The notes under the pieces were generated by a model, which saw only the letters and a list, made by a program, of their open reading frames with translations, did no database searches and was not told the origin of the DNA. The position numbers and the translations under genes were made by a program. From assembly GCA_030770425.1 (NCBI GenBank), contig JASJFT010000201.1:17492-81491 (forward strand): a stretch of DNA of 64,000 nucleotides, read 5' to 3'. The first letter of the stretch is position 1. Each line of letters starts with the position of its first letter. Of the stretch, positions 30,938 to 42,152 are shown piece by piece. Source of the DNA: Darksidea phi (Eukaryota; Ascomycota; Dothideomycetes; Pleosporales; Lentitheciaceae).

Positions 30938-33900
30938 GTAGAAGATTCATATAGGATTTGGAAGCCGTTGTAACCCGTTAAAAATCCCTCACTGTTCATA
31001 ATTGTCTCACATCGGATTCCTTGGCGATCTCATGAAGTATGCACTAGTGAAGCCATAAGCTTCGGATCTCCTCAACGCCCCACGCATACGGATGTCAAGC
31101 GGGGAGCTGGCGAACCATAGAAATGAGTTCGGAGTTAGCTCCAGAGATCCTGGGGTTGTGAAACTTTTGTTGAGGTTTTTGTTGAGGTTGAGAATGGCTC
31201 CTTCCCAACATTGTTGCAGAGCCAAGTTCATGCTCATGCCATCCCTCCTTTAGTAAGCTGATGAAAGTACTGGCTCCGCTGTGCTTCGGCTGGCTGCTAC
31301 TGACGCATATGATCACGTCAGTAAAAACGATGCCGAAGAGGTGCTTATATATGTTGGAAGCGATTGGATTTCTTCATAGAGTTCGATGTTCTAGTTCTTT
31401 AGAACTTCCTGTTCTCATTTGATCTCAGCGATGCCGATTCTAACGTTATTAATGTCGCTCATTTAGGTTCATTAAATAGCGTGTAGTTTGAACGGATGTG
31501 CTAATATACGCGGAATGTGCTGCGATCAGAAGAGTATGCAATCCAGCCCATCCGACAACAGACGCCACTAGCATTAAGCTGCCCTAGACAAACTAACCTC
31601 ATAAAGCATTGCACGGCCCGACGCGGGTTTACTCCTGTCCATTATCCGTCGTGAGGTGGGCACTTGTATGATACTCTACTAATGTGCTCTAACTCTAACG
31701 TCTATTCAAAGCTCCGGGATTGTGGCATTATGGCTGGTCAGGCATGGCCTTGGAATCCGACAAGAATGACCTGTATTGGTAATCTTGCTGTACGGTCCCG
31801 TAGATAAGCTATGCTAGGGTGCTCGACTGGAACAAACATCACACTGCATTTTTCTCATCGTTCCGACAGAACAGTTATCCTCAGCACACAAAAGTGCCGC
31901 TTTTTTCGACGTACGTTCCTCCGCAGGAACTCAACAAGCCACTTTGACTCCGGCACCCCACCCGGTACTTCTGCCGCCCATCGATTACCCGACGTCGTCG
32001 TCTGTCACTGGCTGAACCCTGGCTCTGTGCTAGTCTCGGCGCGTCCTATCCATGCGCCATGCGCCGCCACCTATCACCTAGAATATCAGCACCCGGGCAA
32101 GGGGGTAGATCGCATCTAAAGACCGGTAATACTCCAAAAGCGCAGAGAATGACGGGGCGAAGACGGGCGGCCAGGCTGAGAGAACAGCACAACCTATCTG
32201 CTGTGGCGAGGCTTAGTTGGGCTAAGTTGGCTGAAAGAAGCCAATAGCTGCCCAGGGCGCGACGTCCTTCCCCGGCCGCCTGCTAGCTACGAAGATGCTA
32301 TGCGCTTCCAGAATCTATCGCAAACCGGAGTTGACTTGCCCCAACATTACTCTTCCACGCAGTCATGCCTCCATTTTCCGAAGTGAACCAACTCGTTTGC
32401 AATCTCGATCCTGGAGTTGGAGCTCCGCCGATCACGACTCTGCCCGACCAGCCTTCCATATTTCTTGCACAGGATCTTTGGTCTAAAGTTCTAGCCATGA
32501 TGGCGCCGTGCCTTTGGACATGACGGCTCCCTTTGCATTGGCAACTGGTTAAAGGTCGCGAGATTATTCTCACAGAAGAGCCTCAATCGCATCTAGTGTG
32601 GATACACAACCGCATATTCATCAAACCTCTGCCACGGTAGTTGCTGTCGCAAGCGTTCCGCGTAATCGGTCGTGCTTGAACCAAAATGACGGAGATGAAG
32701 AGTCGGCACAAGTATCGATAATGGGAGAGATATACAGCAGGGTTATAAAAGTCTACGCCTAGCGAGGAGAAGCAAGTCGCCAAATTGATTGCGTCTTGGA
32801 TGTTCCGCAGGATTTTTGGGATCGCATGAGAGAAATGAAATTGCTGACCCATTTCGACGCTGCTGAACAACTTTCTTTCCATAGGCAACTGTTTGGCGAT
32901 ATCTATCAGGAGGAACCCGGTACTTTACAAGAATAGAGCGATTGAGATAATGACATGTTGCATGAAGAGCGAAACTAGCTTTGTCCCTTATATGTACGGC
33001 CTTACTGGCGCCGTGTCTGGATTGTTCAGGAGCTTGTCCTGGCAAAGATAGTGGTTGTCTGTCGTTGAAATAAATCCATTGACTTTGCCGACATTTATGG
33101 ACTCAGCCTCGATTGGGATTCGTTCGAACAAGGCTTCGATACTGAAACCACATACGGGGGTGGAACGACTTCGAATTGCGTCCTTGACACCGTTGACAAA
33201 ATGCTCCGGTCTGCTAGTTATCACCCGAATGACAGGTCAATAAATTTCTCCGCAATAATCGTCTCTGTTAATTCTTAACCTTTTGTTGCCGTTCCTCTCC
33301 TCCCTGGAACACGCACCGTAGCATGTCTATAATGTATATAAATACCGACTCGTCCTGCCTAAGCTGACATTCCATCCCATCTTACCCTCCTTCCACTCAC
33401 TCATGTTCATAATAGACCTCGGGGCAAGATTGGCGTAGGCAGTCAATTTGAATCCCTTTACCATAGCAATCTCGATGTAAATTCGAAGAGGAACTGTAAT
33501 ATCCGGAAACACCAATATCATCGCCAACTACAACAAATACGCTACCCTCCGGGGGCTTTCGGCACCTTGGAGATTTGGTGTAATGCCTGAAGGTGCTGGC
33601 GGTGCACTTTGCTGGGGTAGTACTGCCATGATGATCCGTCCATTGATCAAGCAGAGAGAGCTCTAGCAATAAGGGTAACGGGTGAGGGATACGGTGAAGT
33701 GGTAAGACAAGGACGAGGTTTGGGGCGATATGGATGACTACAACCGCAGCGACTAAGGAAATGGAGCTCAAGAGCCTCTGTATTGCACGAGGCCTCCGGA
33801 CTGCAGACATTTTCTGAGCGAGTCTCTTACTTCCATCTATGCTTTACGGTATAAATATCATGTTTGCCTTCTGGGAAGTCCAAGCGTTCTAGTTTCACGC

Positions 33901-34425
33901 GGAATCCGGCCTGTAAAGCGCCATTGGTGTAAGCACAAGTGATAAACACGCCCGTCGCCAATTCTGTGTGATACCTGCGGGGTCGCAATATGTGATGCGG
34001 CGAGGAGCAATGGTTTGATTGGGCATGTGACTTGCTTATTTCCCCGGGCTACCTAATGCATGTGCTCCCGCGGACCTAGCAAGACATGGCGTCACAGCAG
34101 CTGGGTACTTGATAATTGATTAACACGCCTACGCAGTACGTCCCTTTATTATGCATGTACATGGCGTGGGCTTACCATCTGTTCCGACAAGGCGGTCCAG
34201 CCGTGTACGAAGCGACGAGAAGGGCTTAGCTGCAACATCCGCACATATTGATTTTGCCATTTGGCGCCAAGGAATAAGCGCAAGGCAACCATTTCTCAAA
34301 CGATATCACCTGCCTTGAAAAGATAACACGCTTCCTCGGAAGCTGTCCGGTCCAGCCTTCCCAAGCACGGTCTTCGAGGATTCCATTTCTTTCAAACCGT
34401 TTCCCTATTCAACGGCGGTCTCAAA
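30938..34425. other. 3.5 kb without a supported gene
   Basis: Minus frames at 31007-31237, 32583-32888, 32743-33045 and 32988-33224 are short and match no family I know; one (MITSRPEHFVNGVKDAI, 33224) could be a worn gene. A 137-codon minus frame is listed separately. The base composition is near neutral, so this is probably old decayed DNA plus the promoters of the lipase and the first GMC gene. Confidence 0.4.
33397..33810 (-). CDS. Hypothetical protein with N-terminal hydrophobic segment
   Basis: A 137-residue frame starts MSAVRRPRAIQRLL and has a long hydrophobic stretch (SISLVAAVVVIHIAPNLVLV). A Thr/Ser- and Cys-containing C-terminal half (CRKPPEGSVFVVVGDD) follows. It could be a secreted or anchored protein, but no family is recognised and no other evidence supports it. 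A TATA-like ATGTATATAAATA at 33331-33343 lies on its downstream side, so it does not help. Confidence 0.25.
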   Translation of the reverse strand: MSAVRRPRAIQRLLSSISLVAAVVVIHIAPNLVLVLPLHRIPHPLPLLLELSLLDQWTDHHGSTTPAKCTASTFRHYTKSPRCRKPPEGSVFVVVGDDIGVSGYYSSSSNLHRDCYGKGIQIDCLRQSCPEVYYEHE

Positions 34426-36475
34426 ATGGACGCTGCTAGTAAAGTCTACGATTATGTCATTTGCGGGTGCGTATTTGACCTCCAAGGAAAGATGGAACAA
34501 GCCGAGGTGCTGATAAGATCCAGTGGCGGCACTGCTGGGTGTGTTCTTGCGTGTCGATTGACTGAGGACCCAGCAGTATCGGTGCTCTTGATCGAGGCTG
34601 GGCGTCCGAAAGACGAGGTCCCCGCATCCACCATTCCAGCCGCGTACGTATAGCGGATATCATCCAACGTACAATGGTACAAGAAATTTAACATTTTTTA
34701 GTGTGTCCCAGATCCTGGGCACCGAAGCGGATTGGAATATCCAGAGCGAACCATGTGCTAGGTTAGACGACCGAAAGCTTCACCTGGGCAGGGGAAAGTG
34801 AGTGCAGACTGAAACCTGGACAATAAACAAGTGCTTACAATTGTTTGAGGTTCTTGGGGGGCAGCAGCGGTTGCAATGGGACGTTGTGCATTCGAGGAGT
34901 ACCCCAGGATTATGATGACTGGGGTTTGGAGGGCTGGAAAGGCGACGACATGTTTCGGTACATGAGAAAAGTAAGCAACCACATGATTGAAATTCTTCGG
35001 AAACCCCCAAAACTAACTACGCTCAGGCCGAAAATTTCCACAACAAGGAATGGTTCAAGGCAGAGATGCAGGTGCATGGAACCGAAGGCCCACTTGTTAC
35101 GGCACCTCATGACCCTGCACCGATTTCTAGCCTTGTTCTGGAATCGTTCCAGTCAAAGGGACTGCCTCTTCAGCCGGACATGTTCTCCACAGGGGCGAGT
35201 GCAAATGGATGTGGACATGCTGTCAGGAGCATCTACCGGGGAATTCGGACTACGTCTGCCGACTATCTGGAAAGCAGCAGGACCAGTAGCAATCTTGAAG
35301 TGACCACAAACAAATACGTCGACAAAATTACCCTGGAGACAGACGAAAATGGAGCACTCAAGGCCTCTGGAGTCGAGGTGCAAGGAACCAATGGGGAGAA
35401 AAATGTCTTTAAGGCAAGGAAAGAGATCATTCTTACCGCTGGCGCGTATGGTAGTCCCACAATCCTGCTTCGCTCTGGTATTGGTCCCAAGTATGAGCTT
35501 GATCGGATTGGCATTGAAACTAAGTTGGATCTTCCCGGGGTAGGCAAGAATCTCATGGATCACATGGTGAGCTTTACCTTTCGGATGATGAGACAGTGAG
35601 TGATTTTCGCTTGCTAACCACATGGGAAGGTAATGCTCAGCTTTTACGAAGTCTCTAAATCGGGCCTTACCAATGATCACCTGATCTGGCACACCGGAGG
35701 ACGAGAGAAGACAACGCTGGAATATAAGGCTTCCCAGACAGGGTTCCTCTCCCAGTTTCCCTTTGGAGTCTTTGCATATGCGCGCCTTGACGAGAGGCTC
35801 AAAGATAACCAACTATGGCAGAAGGCGAAACGCTCTGATGGTCGCGATCCTATGGGCACTACTCCAAACCAACCCCACGTTGAGTTCTGGAATACGGAGT
35901 GCTACAGCCCGAAGTATATGTTCAAGGATTTTCCTCCTGATGGGCGATTCGTTTTTGCCCTTGCAACTACCTTTTTCTCAGCAAGATCAAGAGGAGAAGT
36001 AACGTTGCAGGCAACAGATCCCAAAGTGAACCCCAAGGTGCAACACAATTTCCTCAGCGATCCACTCGATATGCTTGTTTTTAGTGAGGGCTGCAGATTC
36101 GCGAATGAGATCGTACTCGAGGGAGCTGGCACGAAAGACATCATTGTGAATTCCTGGCCCGCTGCACATGGTCATGCCAAGTACACTACAAGAGAAGAGT
36201 GGCAGGGGGCAATCCGCCAGCGAGCAGATACTTGTACGTCCCACAGTACGCTTATGTGGCTTTCATTGACATTTCTAGGTTACCATCCCGGTGGATCGTG
36301 CAAAATGGGCAATCCAGCTGACGAAAGTGCGGTGGTAGATGCACAGCTTCGCGTGCGAAACGTCGGCAATCTACGCATCGCTGATGCAAGCATCATGCCG
36401 CTCCTGCCTAGTGGGCATCCGCAGATGGCCGTGTATGCGATCGGCGAGAAAGCTGCGGACTTGATTAAGCATTGA
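34426..36475 (+). CDS. GMC oxidoreductase (FAD-dependent alcohol oxidase/dehydrogenase) 1
   Basis: Seven exons: 34426-34466, 34524-34643, 34702-34797, 34850-34970, 35027-35566, 35630-36233, 36279-36475; 572 residues. The FAD-binding Gly motif (YDYVICGGGTAGCVLA) is assembled across intron 1. GMC signatures follow: FLGGSSGCNGTLCIRG, ILTAGAYGSPTILLRSGIGP, LPGVGKNLMDH. The C-terminal catalytic region holds YHPGGSCKMG and SGHPQMAVYAIGEKAADLI. No signal peptide is present, so it is probably cytosolic. It would oxidise an alcohol, but the substrate is not predictable. The last 45-base intron (36234-36278) is in frame and could be retained. The gene is intact and is the first of three GMC genes here; the other two are on the opposite strand and are not close copies of it. 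Confidence 0.88.
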
Positions 36476-37626
36476 ATTAGCGGAAGCTTAGAGGAAACCC
36501 CCGTATCCGCAATTGATGTATGGTTTTAGGATACATTTCATTAATGTCGTATTCAATTCCGATGAATACAGCAGTTGCTCTGAAGCTTGCGTCTGTGTTG
36601 AAGTGTCAATTTAAAACGCAAACCATCAAAAGGCCGTGTACTGTCTTACTTCCCACACAAATTTGGAGAAGAAAGTAAGGATGAACTTGCTTCTGAATTG
36701 TGGGTCAAAGGTCACTCGTATGGACCGGAATTGAGCTGCCGTCATACAATCTTTGCTTGACCACCGATGTTAAAGTCATATTGCCTAGCCTCTCCTACAC
36801 ATTTTAGGAGTAGCTAAGTTCATCTCGACCCCGAAAAGCGGAGCTATGGCACGATTGAACGGTTCCAGAATGACTACTAAGCACTCATCTTCCACCGTGG
36901 CAGCATCATTCTATAGGATATGTCCCAGACTTGGACAATTACTTCTAAGTATAAGGTGTGCGGACCTCTAAGATCCTAAGCATCGCGAGCATCTTATCGT
37001 CTGATGAAGTGTAGATTCATGTTCTCGCGAATCCGTTTCGGCGGGAACTACGTCGTGAACCATCCATGGTGCATTGTCGGGCCCGCACACCTGCATCTCG
37101 AGAGCGTCGACGTCCTACACGTTCAGACTCATCGCCAATGGAAATAGTGCCCCTAGCCGACTCAATTCACCCATTACAGCATTATGTGTGACAATGCGCG
37201 GCTCTACAGGAGAGCGTAGATTGACAAACGGAGGCCGGACTTGCTCATGGCTTGACTGCAATGATATGGGTGCTCTCTAAGAGGCTTGGAGTTTTTGGAC
37301 TTTTGGGTGTTGGGATTTAGGTTGTTGGCCTTCTGCGTTTGTCGAAGATATTGTTAAAAATGCAGGGAAACAGATTTGTGTTTAGAAAAAAAAAACCATT
37401 GATCGCCCGGCTGCGCCACAGAAGACCGCACGGAAAGTTTCGGCATGTTTTAAGTGGAGTAGACTAGCTAAGGCTGTTCGAGTTGAAGTAATTAAAAAAT
37501 AATAAGGGTCCACCTTTCGAAATAGAACCGATCTGTTTTGAAAATGCTAGGAAACCGTGACGAGTGCAACTGTTCCCTGTTAAAAGCCTGTCGTATCGGC
37601 AAAACTGCCCTGATTCATCCCTAAAG
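36476..37626. other. Intergenic between convergent GMC genes
   Basis: This is 1.15 kb between the 3' ends of GMC 1 (plus) and GMC 2 (minus). Short frames lack domains. No terminator motif can be named. Confidence 0.45.
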
Positions 37627-39621
37627 CTACGTCGCATCTTCTAAGATTACATCGGCGGCCTTCTCGCTAATCATGTACACGGGGACCGCGGTATAGAATC
37701 CTGGTATTCTTGGGAAGACACTCGCGTCCGCAACTCTTACACCTTGCACACCTCTCACGCGGAACCTTGAATCTAAGACTGCCATATCGTCACCATCGGC
37801 CCCAATCTTTGCTGTACAACATGCGTGATGCCCCCAAGCTTCTTGTTTGATGAACTCTCTCATCGCACTAGTCTTGACACTTTCACCTGGCCACACCTCT
37901 TCAAATGATCCATCGAGCGGTAAGAGCGATCCAAAGATTTTGCGGCTGAGCTCCATTCCTTCGTATATAGCCTGCACATCCTTCTCGCTAGCACCGCTCC
38001 CTGTAACGCCCGCATCAAAGTAGTTGAAGCTGATAATTGGTGTATCTCTCGGATCATTCGATCTCAATACTACGGTTCCAGCATTGTTCCTTGGATGTGC
38101 TTTCAAAACGATCCAGACCCAATGCCGCTTATCCGCAAGCGAGAAATTGGAATATCCTGGGAAGTATCCCGTGAAATACGCCGGTGCGCCTGCGATGAAC
38201 AGATCGGGATCTCCTTCAGCGATTGATGACTTCTTCACAATACCGAGTGAGATGCCGTTTGAGCCATATACACCTTTCGAAATGGGATTATTGTGCCATT
38301 TCTCAAAGCACGGATCTGGGGATGAGTGTAAGAACGTGCATTCTTTGATAACAGAGAAGTCCGACGAAGTGTGGCCCCCAAGACTTGTCTCATAGTGATC
38401 TTGGAGATTCGTTCCGACGCCGGGAGAATTTACCACCATAGGAATTTTGTGTTTCGCCAATTCGCCGCTAGGTCCTATGCCGGAGAGTTTCAAGAGCTGT
38501 GGCGTGTTGAATGAGCCCGCGGAGATGATAACTTCTCTTGATGCCTGGGCGTGACCTACTGTTCCATTTGCCGCATTTGAAGCACGTGGGTCTGCGCGGT
38601 AAAGGCTTGATCCGGAGAGAAAGTCGACACCAATAGCTTTTGGCGGCGTGACTGAACTGTCGAATCTGATCTTCGTTACGAGGGTGTCTAGGAGGATATC
38701 AAGGTGATATTTTCTGCTCCCGTCGGTGTTCATCGCTTCCTTCGTGTGAAGAATAAACTCACGCGTACCAGTGCGATGATAATCGTTCATGGATAGTGGA
38801 ACTTGATAAAGCCCCTCTGCAGCGTCACGCCCTGGTGTATCCGCATTAATATCTCGGAGTAACACTTCACCCAAGCCAGTGATTGTGGTAATGAGGCCTA
38901 GGATGCCTTTTCCCATGGCTGTCGCTGCAGCTACCACGAGTGAGAGCAGCTTGAGATCTTGAAGCACAAGCGTTAGATCGGTGACCATCGTCGTGAGCCA
39001 TCCATCAAAGCCGTGGCCAGCAACTCCGTTTGGAAGGTATCTGCTTCTCTCCAACTTCTTAAAATACTCTCTCATTTTGTCAGCGGACCACGTAGCGTCG
39101 CCGGTAAGTGACGCAATGTTATTCCAATCGCTATCATGCGGATATATCGCGATTAGGGCGTTGTGACTGCTGCAACCTCCAAGCGTGCCGGATCTCGGAT
39201 ACAGAATACCCAAAGGCTCACTTCCGGCGGGGGGTGGGCCCGTCCCCGTAGCACCGTTTGGCCCGACATGGAGCTCTCCGCCCGGTGTGCGATATGTCAT
39301 CTTCGAATCTTTCTTCTGTCGTTCCACATCCGGATAGTGGTTGACGTAATAGTCCCACCGCATGCCCTCCTCTTCAGACGCTTGCGTGTGAAGGGCAGGG
39401 ACTTGGTACCGTAAGTTGGCACCTTGATCATCGCCAGCTTCTAGAAGCAGGACTTTATACCCAGCAATAGCAAGACGCGCAGAGAGAGGCCCGCCGCCGG
39501 GTCCAGAGCCCACAACCACATAGTCGTATGTATCAGTTTGGCGCACGTCTAACGACGAAGTTGGTAGTATGAGAAAGAAGAGCGCCCTCACAAAACCGGG
39601 GAGAAACTTGATGGAAAGCAT
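37627..39621 (-). CDS. GMC oxidoreductase 2, secreted, single exon
   Basis: This is a 664-residue protein without introns. An N-terminal signal peptide (FVRALFFLILPTSSLDV) precedes the FAD motif YDYVVVGSGPGGGPLSARLA. GMC signatures are GTLGGCSSHNALIAIYP, VIISAGSFNTPQLLKLSGIGP and SPGVGTNLQDHYE. The active-site region reads WGHHACCTAKIGADGDD, with His before the usual 'C.MG' position, and PRIPGFYTAVPVYMISEKAADVI. It is probably an extracellular oxidase or dehydrogenase of the aryl-alcohol/choline type. The absence of introns and the longer length set it apart from the first GMC gene. The substrate is unknown and no lesions were seen. Confidence 0.88.
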   Translation of the reverse strand: MLSIKFLPGFVRALFFLILPTSSLDVRQTDTYDYVVVGSGPGGGPLSARLAIAGYKVLLLEAGDDQGANLRYQVPALHTQASEEEGMRWDYYVNHYPDVERQKKDSKMTYRTPGGELHVGPNGATGTGPPPAGSEPLGILYPRSGTLGGCSSHNALIAIYPHDSDWNNIASLTGDATWSADKMREYFKKLERSRYLPNGVAGHGFDGWLTTMVTDLTLVLQDLKLLSLVVAAATAMGKGILGLITTITGLGEVLLRDINADTPGRDAAEGLYQVPLSMNDYHRTGTREFILHTKEAMNTDGSRKYHLDILLDTLVTKIRFDSSVTPPKAIGVDFLSGSSLYRADPRASNAANGTVGHAQASREVIISAGSFNTPQLLKLSGIGPSGELAKHKIPMVVNSPGVGTNLQDHYETSLGGHTSSDFSVIKECTFLHSSPDPCFEKWHNNPISKGVYGSNGISLGIVKKSSIAEGDPDLFIAGAPAYFTGYFPGYSNFSLADKRHWVWIVLKAHPRNNAGTVVLRSNDPRDTPIISFNYFDAGVTGSGASEKDVQAIYEGMELSRKIFGSLLPLDGSFEEVWPGESVKTSAMREFIKQEAWGHHACCTAKIGADGDDMAVLDSRFRVRGVQGVRVADASVFPRIPGFYTAVPVYMISEKAADVILEDAT

Positions 39622-40898
39622 TGGGAACCGAATGATTAGGAGTTAGTGGAGATGCGGAAATAGCGCTGCGTTATGTGGACTTACTCCCCTCAAATTGGAG
39701 TAAGCAGACGTCATCTGTGTAACTGTATTATCAATTGCATGATCGCATACGGCCCTAATCATTTAGAATCGTCCTAAATCGGGCATGCGGGGTCCGGGTA
39801 ATTGGGTTATCCCCGCTCTCAATACAACGTGCAGCAAAACTTACCCGATGCGGGAGGGTTACCTGGCTGGCCCTTGGAACTTCCAATTTAGCGAGCGGCT
39901 TCTATGAAGCGTTTAATGTCGTATAGCAAAACTAAATAGAAATCTACGTATCTTTTAACACCTTGACTTCCTTGTCCGAACAGAGTGTCTGTTTCATTGT
40001 ACGCTCAGGAAGAGATGCAAGATGCTTGGTTATAGTATTTTATTCGTCCAATAGAGAAAGGTGTCTGGAGAACCCATTGTGGCCGCTGAAGCGACCGGAT
40101 GTGTGCGTCTAACATCCTTTTTCACAACCTCTCTTTGCTATATGTCCTATCGCACCTGGGATCATCACGTCTTCTAATGTTTCTCTAATAGGCTCTTTCC
40201 TACCACCTCAGCATCCCTCACTTCCTTCTGCTATGGCAGGTTTACTGCGCTTGAATGCTTGGAGGTCGTAAGCCATCCTTTCGCCACCTGAGAGAGTATC
40301 TTCATGAGTGAGTACGAAGAGCGGTTGTGTTCTGCCGAAACCAGGTTACATGCGGGAATCACAGGAGGCAAAGGTGGAGAACGGCTCATTAAGTTTCCTT
40401 CACGGTCCACCATGTCGATTAAAAGCATGGGGCCGTTACCAAGTAAATAAGTAAACATAAGTGCCATCGCTCAATGAACGCCCCTTCCCTCTTTGGCAGA
40501 GGTTGATGAATAGTGCATCTGCACTCGAAATGCCGCTGAGGATCCTCTTCATAGCAGCACAAATATCTCGGTTGTCAGGCGAGAAGTCCGGGTCAGAGGG
40601 ACGAAGCTATCGATAGCGAGAGTGGCGATGGCGCAGCACGGAATGGTCCCATGATCCAGGGATATGAATTGAGGCCGAGTTGATATGTCATGGGGTTCTT
40701 CAAAGTGTTTTCGAAGAGGCGGCTTTTGAGCTACCCCATCTTCATCACGCCGCGGCCGACGAATATTCCATGTATATGCCGACTATGAACAGGCAAACGG
40801 AAAACCCTTGACTTTGTGTAAGGTTTATATAATTGCCGTACTTGGAATGTCCTTTAAGCGTATGTACCATGAGTTCTACTGTGTCGAGGATGACATGT
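39622..40898. other. Intergenic; no gene seen
   Basis: Upstream region of GMC 2. A 78-codon minus frame at 40231-40467 has no domain. Nothing else is supported. Confidence 0.4.
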
Positions 40899-41640
40899 TC
40901 ATCTCGCAAGACCTCTGCAACCGCACAAGCCTTGAAGCTTAAGAATGACTTCGAGTGCCGCCTTTTCCTTAGGCTTCGTCAGCCTTATCACGGTACGGCT
41001 ATCACCGCCGAGTAGATATCTTTCACCTCTTTCGAGGAAGAGGCGTGTGATGCTGCGGTGAGAGTTGTTAGTCGCATCGAGTAGCGGGGAGTCGTCGAAG
41101 CTATCCAGGGTGGATACGTCCGCCCCTCGCATCAGAAGCACTCGCACTGCAGCTTCACGCCCGTTATATGCCCAAATATGGAGGAGAGTTTGCCGACCGT
41201 AAGAGATGATGGTATTTTTGTAAGCGCCGGTGTCCAACAGCGTGGATATGAGCATCCCGTCTCCGGTATAGGCGAGATTCAAGGGTGTACCGTTAAGCAC
41301 GTATTTTAGGCCTGTAACGCTTGCTGGTGAGCGGCTTAGCAATTCATTAGCATTCAATTTTTCTGGTGCGACGGGCAGTCTACTGAACGAGAGATTGTAA
41401 GCGTCGGTGTCCGAGGGTCAGGCCTCCGCGCCTTGCTCCAGCAACTCTTGGACTATATCGAAAGAGCCCATGCTAAATTCTGTCTTCAGAATTTCGATGT
41501 TCGCTATCCGGACTGGAGCAACGAAGGCCTATCCATCGATATGCTCCAGAACGTTTCGCCAAGTCTCGGGGAGCATTGGCTGATCTGGAGTGGTCGTAAA
41601 TCAGCTTTATTTGGGCGGGGTAATCGGGAATACGGGTTGC
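40899..41640 (-). pseudogene. Ankyrin-repeat fragment with in-frame stops
   Basis: The minus strand runs in one frame from about 41600. It carries ETWRNVLEHIDG, TAG, VRIANIEILKTEFSMGSFDIVQELLEQGAEA, TGA, then LLSRSPASVTGLKYVLNGTPLNLAY and two ankyrin units (RQTLLHIWAYNGREAAVRVLL; DDSPLLDATNNSHRSITRLFL), ending at 40899. The two nonsense codons and the lack of a start mark it as a relic. Ankyrin repeats bind proteins; the partner is unknown. Confidence 0.6.
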
Positions 41641-41988
41641 AGCTACTTAAACAGGTACGATACTTGAAACATGCAGCTTCCAACATAACGCTCTATGCAC
41701 GAGATAGCACCGAAATGCTGACCTACCTCACATAGTATGGAACGCTCTATGTGTCCATCGGCCGGGAATGGGGATCGAAAACACCAATGAAAGGAATAAG
41801 GCAGTTCAAAATTTCCAAAGGAAGTGGGCAATATGCATCACTTCGAAGTACAAGACGGAAACGAGACGGCTCCTAATACTAAAGATGGACACAATCGAGT
41901 CGAATTGTAGGGGGGAAAGCGGAAGCACAATATTTTTCCTTCGTTTTCCCTTGACGAGTCTAGTGACTAACGTAAAGGTTATGCGGCG

Positions 41989-42152
41989 GAAGGATATTTT
42001 TTACAATCGAACTCATCAAGTCTGACAAGCTCAAAGGGGCCATGAACGGCACCGTGAAAGTCGCCACCATAGATGACGGTGTTGATCTGGCAGACCTGAC
42101 GACTATATACTACATCACCGGGGGATGGTATCCGGACCACAGGGCACCCGAC
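41989..42152 (+). pseudogene. Subtilase (S8) domain scrap
   Basis: The plus strand reads MNGTVKVATIDDGVDLADL then YYITGGWYPD. This matches the start of the subtilisin-like domain of fungal STAND proteins, where 'VKVAxIDDGVD' contains the catalytic Asp. The frame ends at 42150-42152. A weak echo of the next strand (YVAKLD) follows at about 42218. His and Ser motifs are absent. Confidence 0.5.

Noticed and set aside
32988..33224. MITSRPEHFVNGVKDAI frame as a NACHT or P450 piece
   Set aside because: The TSRP start is suggestive but nothing before or after fits either family.
35153..35812. 219-codon minus-strand frame
   Set aside because: Antisense of GMC oxidoreductase 1 exons 5 and 6.
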